Assembly: GCA_938073845.1 (NCBI GenBank) | Contig: CALJEO010000018.1 | Span: 1-5,569 of the forward strand | Reading direction: 5' to 3' | Length of the DNA: 5,569 nt | DNA from: an uncultured archaeon | Lineage (GTDB): Archaea; Korarchaeota; Korarchaeia; Korarchaeales; Korarchaeaceae | In this document: positions 1 through 4,802 of the stretch, piece by piece | How the letters are laid out: each line of letters begins with the position of its first letter | Position numbering within the stretch: position 1 is the stretch's first letter | Notes under the pieces: generated by a model | The model's database searches: none | What the model was told of the DNA's origin: nothing | The model's input: only the letters and a program-made list of their open reading frames with translations | Made by a program: the position numbers and the translations under genes

Positions 1-673
1 AGCCCGTTCTAGCTCTCACGTAACTATACACGTACTCCGCTAAGGCCGTAGGATTCCTAGTCTGAACGTAAACCCTCCCAGGACCCCTTAGATCTATCAC
101 TATCCCCTCCCCTCCTAAGACAGCTGATTTCAGACTGCCGAACAGCCTAGCGTTCCAACTTACCGTTGAGTCCATTGCCACCAGGTGGAAGTTGTCTATC
201 GTGGCTCTCTCGTTGACTTTGAGTTCCCTCACCTCCAAGGCCCCGTAGCTCCCCAACCAAACGGTACCACTGCCGCTGAGCTTCAGCCAGAAGAGTTGCC
301 CCTCAGCCAATAGGCCCTTGACTCCTGTAAAAACAGTATCAATGCTTATGTCACCTGAGTGAGCCAGGTAGCTTGTGTCTTGAATTATCAGGTCCTTCTT
401 ACCGTCGAGCTCTATCGCCACTATATCACCTGGAAGTCCGGGAGCTAGCCAAAGCTCGCCCTCCCCCCTGGCCGTGAAGGTGTTCAGGAACAGGGACTCC
501 CCTCCCAGGAATGCCCTCTTCAGGGAGCTAGCTATACCCCCGTAAGCCTGAGTCCTTACTTCGAGGTCAGTCATGAATATCATAGCTCCAGCCTCGGCTG
601 TGACGCTCTCCCCAGGGCTCAGGCTTATCTTAAGCAGGCTGTAGCTGGGCCTGGACGTGATCTCATACCTCAA
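1..673 (-). CDS. AIM24 / TIGR00266 family protein, 3' end beyond the window
   Basis: About 224 residues are visible and the C-terminus runs off the left edge. The protein shows the repeated beta-strand layout of the AIM24 (TIGR00266, formerly DUF124) family: PGESVTAEAGAM near residues 20-31, GGIASSLKRAFLGGESLF at 45-62, APGLPGDI at 77-84, a second half with SGSGTVWLGSYGALE, and a late GGEGIVIDLRGPGRVYVQTRN segment. The family is about 220-260 residues long, so little is missing. Its biochemical role is unknown; yeast AIM24 is mitochondrial and affects inner-membrane organisation. I chose TTG at 673 because GGTGA lies 5 nt upstream and the family normally starts with a short M-(K/R)-Y-E-I. GTG at 682, directly after an in-frame TAG, is the alternative. 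It follows the DUF4013 gene by about 33 nt with no visible promoter between, so they are probably co-transcribed. The family call is strong; the function is open. Confidence 0.88.
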   Translation of the reverse strand, partial: MRYEITSRPSYSLLKISLSPGESVTAEAGAMIFMTDLEVRTQAYGGIASSLKRAFLGGESLFLNTFTARGEGELWLAPGLPGDIVAIELDGKKDLIIQDTSYLAHSGDISIDTVFTGVKGLLAEGQLFWLKLSGSGTVWLGSYGALEVRELKVNERATIDNFHLVAMDSTVSWNARLFGSLKSAVLGGEGIVIDLRGPGRVYVQTRNPTALAEYVYSYVRARTG

Positions 674-706
674 GCTGCTCACCTATTAAAAAAGGTCACT
701 GAAAAA

Positions 707-1357
707 TTAAGGATACCCCTTCACCTCATCGAGTATTAGAGCTAGCGATTTCCCGAAGAAGACGTATGAGAAAACCGACGCTATGGCTCCGCCAACCCAT
801 GGGATCACGGAGCCCACCGCTCCCACTATGATGAATATCAGGAACATCACCACGAGCCAGATCAGGTAACTCCCGAGGCCGACTCTCTTAATCAGCTGCC
901 AGTTCTCGCTGAAGGCGAATACCTTCGAGAAGTTCCCTGTCCTCACCATGTTCCCTACGGCCATCACCCCTATGATCATGAATGCGAACAATAGTACCAG
1001 GCCCACCAGCAGGAACGGGGAGAGGACTAGAAGTGCCGAGGGCATCCATTCCTGAGGAGGCATTCTCAAGGTCGGGAGGACGAGGGCAACCCCGACCCCC
1101 ATTATCGCTATCGGTATCAGAGCGTATATGATGTACGCTATCAATACCAGTAGACCGTCGACGAAGAGCTTACCATAATCAGATAGCTTCGGCGGCTCCT
1201 CAGGACTCTCCCTGATTATCCTGGCCATATATCCTATCAGGATGAAGTTGACTATTGGTATCAGGCCGATGACTATCAGGAGGATCAGGTTCCCTATATC
1301 GCTGAACAGCTTACCGGTGAAGGAGGCAGCCCTATTCAGGTTCTCACTCAACTCCAT
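707..1357 (-). CDS. DUF4013 family multi-pass membrane protein
   Basis: This is a complete 216-residue hydrophobic protein. Its N-terminus matches the DUF4013 pattern: an amphipathic start, a first membrane segment at about 22-43 containing IPIVNFILIGYMARIIR, then a short polar stretch with P-rich SPEEPPKLSDYGKLFVDG. Further membrane segments lie at about 68-95, 106-137, 161-183 and 186-208, giving roughly five spans. There is no signal peptide as such and no catalytic motif is visible. DUF4013 proteins are widespread in archaea and uncharacterised; they are predicted integral membrane proteins. The ATG at 1357 is the first in frame and agrees with the family start. A TATA-like box about 30 nt upstream implies a very short leader, and no strong Shine-Dalgarno is seen. 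It is the first gene of a two-gene unit with the downstream AIM24-family gene, which suggests both act at the membrane, but that is inference. Confidence 0.85.
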   Translation of the reverse strand: MELSENLNRAASFTGKLFSDIGNLILLIVIGLIPIVNFILIGYMARIIRESPEEPPKLSDYGKLFVDGLLVLIAYIIYALIPIAIMGVGVALVLPTLRMPPQEWMPSALLVLSPFLLVGLVLLFAFMIIGVMAVGNMVRTGNFSKVFAFSENWQLIKRVGLGSYLIWLVVMFLIFIIVGAVGSVIPWVGGAIASVFSYVFFGKSLALILDEVKGYP

Positions 1358-1386
1358 GTTGAACCCGTCACGCTTAATGCCGCTTC

Positions 1387-1400
1387 TTATTAAAGCTTTC
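1387..1400 (-). promoter_or_regulatory. Putative BRE/TATA promoter of the DUF4013-AIM24 unit
   Basis: Read on the minus strand this is GAAAGCTTTAATAA: a purine-rich BRE-like stretch followed by a TATA-like TTTAATAA (1394-1387). Its centre is about 33 nt upstream of the ATG at 1357, which would place the transcription start roughly 7 nt before the start codon. This fits an archaeal promoter with a very short leader. It is a motif call only. Confidence 0.55.
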
Positions 1401-1415
1401 GGGTCGGGAGCCAGT

Positions 1416-1427
1416 GTTAAATTTAAC
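1416..1427. repeat. Perfect 12-bp palindrome GTTAAATTTAAC
   Basis: The sequence is identical to its own reverse complement and lies about 60-70 bp upstream of the DUF4013 start, just upstream of its TATA-like box. It could be an operator or activator site. An AT-rich palindrome of this length can also arise by chance. Confidence 0.4.
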
Positions 1428-1521
1428 GTTCATACGTAACAGGGATTGAGGATGGCGGATCCATCCTGCATGAGGGAGGACCGGATATTTGGTTTTCATC
1501 ATGTGATAAGTAATCGGACAG

Positions 1522-1901
1522 TTAGGTGATCCCCAGTCTCTCCCTGAAGTAATCCAGCGCATATACGCGGCAGCTGGGTCGTGACCGGTGACCCTGCCCT
1601 TCAGTAAGTGACGGGGGCCTTGGAGTGATCATGAGGAGGGTGTCGTGACCCACGCATAGCCCGACTACCAGGTTCAATTGGGTACCGATGTCATTCAGGA
1701 GCTCGGCTTGAACCAAGGGGTTGCATACGGATTCATGCTTCCGGGCTCGAGCTCATCACTCTCACTTAACCCTGATGAGGTCTCATCAATTCCTCCGCAT
1801 TTGCAGCAGACCGAGTGTACTTCGAAACCCCTTGCAGCGAGGTACTCGTGCGCATTCTCAGCTTCCTCGCTCACTCGAAGGGAGGTTCTCGGGATCCACA
1901 T
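1522..1901 (-). pseudogene. Decayed C-terminal remnant of a DUF1847 gene
   Basis: Conceptual translation across several frames gives a recognisable DUF1847 C-terminal half. It begins around SEEAENAHEYLAARGFEVHS, followed by VCCKCGGIDE, then after a shift CNPLVQAELLNDIGTQLN and VVGLCVGHDTLLM, then HSKAPVTY, then RVTGHDPAA and finally YALDYFRERL before TAA at 1522. The reading frame changes at least four times: near 1727-1730 (a single missing base, probably a C of CCC), near 1622-1630, near 1601-1605 (about 7 bases missing), and near 1567-1571. The N-terminal half of the family, with its metal-binding cysteines, is absent, and no match is seen above about 1901. DUF1847 proteins are about 200 residues, uncharacterised and predicted to bind metal. 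Several independent lesions plus 5' truncation argue for a true pseudogene rather than a sequencing error. Confidence 0.8.
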
Positions 1902-1920
1902 CGATCATAGAGATACAACT

Positions 1921-1973
1921 AAAAAAATAGGTTAACCGTATCATCCATTGGATAGAGAACCTCGGAGGTTCTC
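1921..1973 (-). terminator. Probable terminator region of the Xaa-Pro dipeptidase gene
   Basis: On the minus strand the stop codon overlaps a 19-bp near-perfect inverted repeat, GAGAACCTCGGAGGTTCTC (1955-1973, arms of 9 bases around one central base). This is followed by ATCCA/TGGAT arms (1943-1953), the palindrome GGTTAACC (1930-1937) and then a run of seven T (1927-1921). Archaeal termination relies mainly on T-tracts, so the T run is the most likely release point. The hairpins may protect the RNA 3' end or assist. Confidence 0.55.
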
Positions 1974-3075
1974 ATAGGGTCAGCAGTTCCCTGGTTGTTC
2001 TGGTCAGCCTCTCACCTCTTCCTCCGATGAGGGCCACGTCGTCCTCTATCCTAACCCCGAACTCACCCCCCAAATATACACCTGGCTCTATAGTGAAAAC
2101 CATCCCGTTCCTCAACTCGGTCTCACTGTTCGGGGCTATGTATGGATCCTCATGTATGTCGAGACCTAAGCCGTGGCCAGTCCTATGGGTGAAGCGCTCA
2201 CCGTAGCCCTTGCTCGCTATCACTCCCCTGGCCACTGCATCCACCTCCCTAGCCACTACACCCTCCCTAACCGCTTGAACAGCCATTTCCTGAGCCTCCT
2301 TGACCACCTCGTACACCTCGATGGCCCTCTCATGGGGCTTTCCGATCGAGAAGGTCCTCGTTATGTCTGAGCAGTAGCCCCTGTACCTGGCCCCGAAATC
2401 GAGTATGAGTACATCGCCCTCCGAGATCCTCCTCTCGCCGGGAGTGTGGTGAGGATTGGCCCCGTTTGGCCCCGAAGCCACTATCGCATCGAATGAGAAC
2501 TTATCAGCTCCTAAATCCACTATCGTATTCTCTATCATCCTAGCAACCTCTTTCTCCCTCTTCCCCCTAAGATCCTCGCTGATTATCCTCTCCATCGTCT
2601 CATCAGCTATTCTCGCGGCCTCCCTCATCAACTCCAATTCGCCCTCATCCTTCAAAATCCTCAGCCCCGAGATCAGCCCTCCCAGGGGTCTCAGATCGTA
2701 GTTCCTGAGGAACCCGTAGATCCTGAGGAGGTGGACTGCCTGCATGCAGTCATCAACAGCTATGCCTCCCGATCTCCCGAAATGCTTCTCGATCATCCCC
2801 TTGAGTATCTCGTATGGATCCTCCGAATCGCTCCAGATCCTCACATCCTTTATCCAAGTCCCCTTAAGCTCGTTCTCATAGAGCTTGGGCGCTAGGAGCG
2901 AGACCTCACCGTTAGAGGAGACAAGGAGGGCGAAGAGCCTCTCCAATGTAGCTGATGGTGATAGCCCCGTTAGGTAGAACAGGTTGGTCCCAGGAGATAC
3001 TAGGGCACCCACTACGCCGGACTCCCTCATCGAGCTGATCAGCCTGCTCAACCTGCTCTCGAACACAGCTGCCAT
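1972..3075 (-). CDS. pepQ: Xaa-Pro dipeptidase (prolidase), M24 family
   Basis: A complete 367-residue cytosolic metallopeptidase that cleaves Xaa-Pro dipeptides during peptide turnover. The N-terminal creatinase-like domain occupies about residues 1-135 and the pita-bread catalytic domain follows. All five dinuclear-metal ligands are present: Asp226 and Asp237 (in LDFGARYRGYCSDITRTF), His301 (in HRTGHGLGLDIHEDP), Glu330 (in TIEPGVYL) and Glu344 (in GVRIEDD). Their spacing of 11, 64, 29 and 14 residues equals that of Pyrococcus furiosus prolidase (348 residues). Substrate-side histidines occur in NPHHTPG. ATG at 3075 is preferred to an in-frame GTG at 3090, because GGTGATCC (3084-3077) sits just before the ATG and the TATA box predicts a transcription start near 3082, inside the longer form. 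It has its own promoter and is separate from the cupin gene upstream. A related M24 aminopeptidase specificity is possible but less likely. Confidence 0.93.
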   Translation of the reverse strand: MAAVFESRLSRLISSMRESGVVGALVSPGTNLFYLTGLSPSATLERLFALLVSSNGEVSLLAPKLYENELKGTWIKDVRIWSDSEDPYEILKGMIEKHFGRSGGIAVDDCMQAVHLLRIYGFLRNYDLRPLGGLISGLRILKDEGELELMREAARIADETMERIISEDLRGKREKEVARMIENTIVDLGADKFSFDAIVASGPNGANPHHTPGERRISEGDVLILDFGARYRGYCSDITRTFSIGKPHERAIEVYEVVKEAQEMAVQAVREGVVAREVDAVARGVIASKGYGERFTHRTGHGLGLDIHEDPYIAPNSETELRNGMVFTIEPGVYLGGEFGVRIEDDVALIGGRGERLTRTTRELLTL

Positions 3076-3076
3076 G

Positions 3077-3084
3077 GGATCACC
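3077..3084 (-). promoter_or_regulatory. Shine-Dalgarno site that decides the prolidase start
   Basis: The minus strand reads GGTGATCC, complementary to the archaeal 16S rRNA 3' end (GGATCACC), and ends one base before the ATG at 3075. It lies inside the alternative GTG-initiated frame, which supports the shorter protein. Confidence 0.65.
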
Positions 3085-3100
3085 GACCACTGAGCTCTTG

Positions 3101-3112
3101 AAAAATATAAAG
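3101..3112 (-). promoter_or_regulatory. Putative TATA box of the prolidase gene
   Basis: The minus strand reads CTTTATATTTTT, close to the archaeal TATA consensus. Its centre is about 32 nt upstream of the ATG at 3075, placing transcription start near 3082 with a leader of only several bases. It lies in the 63-nt gap after the cupin stop codon. Confidence 0.6.
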
Positions 3113-3138
3113 GGCTTGAGGTCGCTTAAGAGGATTCC

Positions 3139-3474
3139 TCAGAGCTTTATCTTCGGCGCCAAGACCCAGAGGACCCTTGCTTCCTCGTTCCCCACGTTCT
3201 CGATGTAGTGGGGCGTCCCCTTGGGGTTTAGCAGGAGATCCCCTGGCTTCAGCACAAGCTCCTCCTTATCTGTGCAGAACCTCAGGGTTCCCGATATCAT
3301 GAAGGAGAGCTCATCGCTCTCAGGATGCGAGCTGAATCCCTGGGGAGGATATCTCTCCCCCGGCCTCACCACAGCCACTCCTGACTGCAGTATATCCCCT
3401 GTCAATAGCTCGAGAACATGCTCCTTCACGCTACCCCAGAAATCAGCGGATAGGTTGATCCTCCTCACGCTCAT
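3139..3474 (-). CDS. Small single-domain cupin protein
   Basis: A complete 111-residue protein formed by one cupin_2 beta-barrel. Cupin motif 1 is recognisable around residues 39-62 (PGERYPP, then SHPESDELSF with His50, Glu52 and Glu55, then Gly62). Motif 2 spans about 78-93 (GDLLLNPKGTPHYIEN with His89 and Asn93). His50, Glu55 and His89 are the likely metal ligands. The first His-x-His is replaced by His-x-Glu, which occurs in the superfamily. Substrate and activity cannot be told from sequence; small cupins include isomerases, dioxygenases and sugar or ligand binders. The ATG at 3474 lies 2 nt after the stop codon of the upstream hydantoinase-B remnant, and GGAGG sits about 8 nt before it, inside the end of that frame. 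Translation is therefore probably coupled, and the two once formed an operon, perhaps in amide or cyclic-imide catabolism. Confidence 0.85.
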   Translation of the reverse strand: MSVRRINLSADFWGSVKEHVLELLTGDILQSGVAVVRPGERYPPQGFSSHPESDELSFMISGTLRFCTDKEELVLKPGDLLLNPKGTPHYIENVGNEEARVLWVLAPKIKL

Positions 3475-3476
3475 CC

Positions 3477-4205
3477 TCAGCGCCTCCCCTTCCTCAGCTT
3501 CTCAGTTGCCTCTAAGTCCACTTCTAGCGTCTTAGGGTTTATCACAACCCCGTATATCTCCCTAGCCTGCTGAATCGTTATGTAGCGATTCATGACATCC
3601 CACTGAACGAGCTTGGGATCCCTCTCAAGAGGTGATCCCCAGCCTCCACCTCCCCCGCTCCTCATGCTCACGATATCGCCCTTCAGTAACCTCATGTTGA
3701 AAGCCCTCCCCCCATCCCAGATAACCCTATCGTCCCTTAAGATCACGATGTGGTTGCAGGATCCGGGTAGGCCACCATCGACCCCCCATGGAGGGTAGCT
3801 TATCCTGTTTATTGAGCAGACGAGCTCAGCTCCCTCAGCCAATATCCTGTGATCCTTCCTCATGCCGAATCCTCCTCTGAACCTCCCGTGTCCCACACCG
3901 TCCTCTAGGTTGAGCCTCATGCACTCGACCCTTACGGGGTACTCCCTCTCCAGCACCTCAGCGGGGTGCGCGTAGGTCTCACCATCTGCCGAGGCCACTA
4001 GTATGGACTCGCCATCCCTATCGATGGCAGCACCCCATCCTCCGGGGTTCGGCTCAACTAGGATCCTGTACTTCTTATCCCTTGGATCTATCATGCTCAG
4101 CGTCTCCGCCACCACTGATAGGAAGTGCCCTGCGGTGAGCCTTTCGGGTATTTGAGATGCGAGAGCCTTCCAGATCAGGTCCACAGCATAGAACACGGCC
4201 TCCCA
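3477..4205 (-). pseudogene. hyuB: C-terminal fragment of hydantoinase B / oxoprolinase subunit
   Basis: An open frame of about 240 residues matches only the C-terminal part of the HyuB/oxoprolinase family, which is normally about 520-580 residues. Visible family features are AVDLIWKALASQIPERLTAG at the start, EREYPVRVECMRL, GHGRFRGGFGMRKDH, the glycine-rich SGGGGGWGSPLERDP (residues 180-194 from GTG 4196), and a closing VMNRY...AREIYGVV. Family members pair with HyuA and hydrolyse hydantoins or 5-oxoproline using ATP. No HyuA gene is visible here. The frame is open back to 4205, where TAA (4208-4206) follows, and the missing N-terminal half is not present upstream. Internal GTG codons (4196) could still start translation, although the GGGAGG before 4196 is too close. 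The lack of internal stops means either recent truncation or a retained shortened product. I call it a 5'-truncated remnant. Confidence 0.78.
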
Positions 4206-4217
4206 TTAGCAGCTGGT

Positions 4218-4264
4218 GGCTGCCGACCCCTCGAACCTGATCCGGGTAATGCCGGCGTAGGGAG
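4218..4264 (+). ncRNA. Orphan 3' half of a TPP riboswitch aptamer
   Basis: The plus strand carries ACCCC (4226-4230), TCGAACCTGATC (4231-4242), then CCGG-GTAATG-CCGG (4242-4255) and CGTAGGGA (4256-4263). These are the conserved J2-4, P4, P5 and closing elements of the THI-box/TPP aptamer, which contact the pyrophosphate. P5 (CCGG/CCGG) and P4 (CCT 4236-4238 with AGG 4259-4261) both pair. The 5' half is defective. Instead of the P2 GGGGTGC strand and the pyrimidine-binding CTGAGA, only GGCTGCCG precedes ACCCC, as if CTGAGA lost bases, and upstream lies the truncated hydantoinase frame. A GCAGC/GCTGC hairpin (4209-4223) and CTCCC/GGGAG (4200-4204 with 4260-4264) can form but do not rebuild P2. 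No plus-strand gene follows. This is a remnant unlikely to bind TPP in the usual way. Confidence 0.72.
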
Positions 4265-4306
4265 AGCGCCCTTCTCCTTACGCAGAGTTCATCTCCCAGC
4301 ATCCTC

Positions 4307-4744
4307 CTATAATCGCTCATGATCAGTAGCTGAGCCCAATATCGATATTGGGATATGGAGCTCCTCCTCCAAGTGCTCAACGTGTTTCCTGCACCCTCCG
4401 CATACTACGGAGTGCTTGCTTGTCTTAGGGGGGAAGGGATTTCCCGTCAGGCCAGCCCTAATCACATCCTCCTTCGAGATCGAGCAGTGATCCCTCCAAG
4501 ATTCCACGCATATATCATCCCTCATATAATCCACAAGCATGGCTGGAATAAACTCGCATCCCAATTCCCTCAACGCCTGGAGTCTGTGATGGCCGTCTAT
4601 CACAATCATCGTCCTCTCATCGACCAGAATGGGTCTCCTTAACCTTCCCTCCCTCAGGATGCTCTCCTTAATCTCCTCAACCCTCTCCCTTTCGGTCATC
4701 TCATGGACCCTGAGCTCGCTGATCCTGAGCAGTACCACAACCAT
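4307..4744 (-). CDS. serK: SerK-like ParB/sulfiredoxin-fold protein, probable free-serine kinase
   Basis: A complete 145-residue protein with a ParB/Srx-type N-terminal domain. Key visible parts are VHE with Glu15, matching the His-Glu of Thermococcus kodakarensis SerK where that Glu is catalytic; VIDGHHR (residues 48-54), the nucleotide/serine-binding loop; VDYMRDD; VESWR; and a late FPPKTSKH (104-111) matching the SPKTTRH of SerK. SerK phosphorylates free serine to O-phosphoserine with ADP or ATP. T. kodakarensis SerK is about 240 residues; this one lacks the middle section and resembles the short archaeal form. Its C-terminal tail is unusual, with CGGC (115-118) followed by HVEHLEEEL. The gene is divergent from a CysM-type cysteine synthase across 58 bp, which supports the cysteine-pathway role. 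A ParB-type DNA-binding or regulatory role is the alternative; ParB partner genes are absent. The ATG at 4744 is about one promoter length from the shared TATA region, so the mRNA is probably leaderless. Confidence 0.75.
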   Translation of the reverse strand: MVVVLLRISELRVHEMTERERVEEIKESILREGRLRRPILVDERTMIVIDGHHRLQALRELGCEFIPAMLVDYMRDDICVESWRDHCSISKEDVIRAGLTGNPFPPKTSKHSVVCGGCRKHVEHLEEELHIPISILGSATDHERL

Positions 4745-4755
4745 GGCACCACTGA

Positions 4756-4780
4756 TATAACAATAGTATTATATTTATAA
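4756..4780. promoter_or_regulatory. Shared divergent promoter region for serK-like and cysM genes
   Basis: The 58-bp gap between the two start codons has a strongly AT-rich core. For the plus-strand gene, TTTATAA (4774-4780) is centred about 26 nt before the ATG at 4803. For the minus-strand gene, the TATA-like sequence around 4765-4774 (AATATAATA on the minus strand) is centred about 25-28 nt before the ATG at 4744. Both would then give leaderless transcripts, in line with the absence of a good Shine-Dalgarno before either ATG. Confidence 0.6.
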
Positions 4781-4802
4781 GCGTGGCTGCATCATAGGGC
4801 CT

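Noticed and set aside
1449..1467. Hairpin AGGATGG-cggat-CCATCCT between the DUF1847 remnant and the DUF4013 promoter
   Set aside because: It is a 7-bp stem without a following T-tract on either strand and has no gene ending next to it. It may be chance, so it is not called as a terminator.
1678..1935. Plus-strand frames of 69-85 codons across the intergenic region
   Set aside because: They are antisense to the DUF1847 remnant, show no domain, and have serine- and arginine-rich noise composition.
3076..3090. In-frame GTG at 3090 as a longer prolidase start
   Set aside because: It would bury the GGTGATCC site inside the coding region and lies upstream of the transcription start predicted from the TATA box.
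4225..4245. GGTTCGAGG on the minus strand, resembling a tRNA T-arm
   Set aside because: No acceptor, D or anticodon arms can be built around it. The stretch is explained by the plus-strand TPP element.
4075..4380. A 101-codon minus-strand frame spanning the gap between the SerK-like gene and the hydantoinase remnant
   Set aside because: It overlaps both neighbours in another frame, has no recognisable domain, and reads through the reverse complement of the riboswitch remnant. Its composition looks like frame noise.
4355..4642. Plus-strand frame that could be the gene controlled by the riboswitch remnant
   Set aside because: It is fully antisense to the well-supported SerK-like gene, shows no known domain and has no ribosome-binding site.
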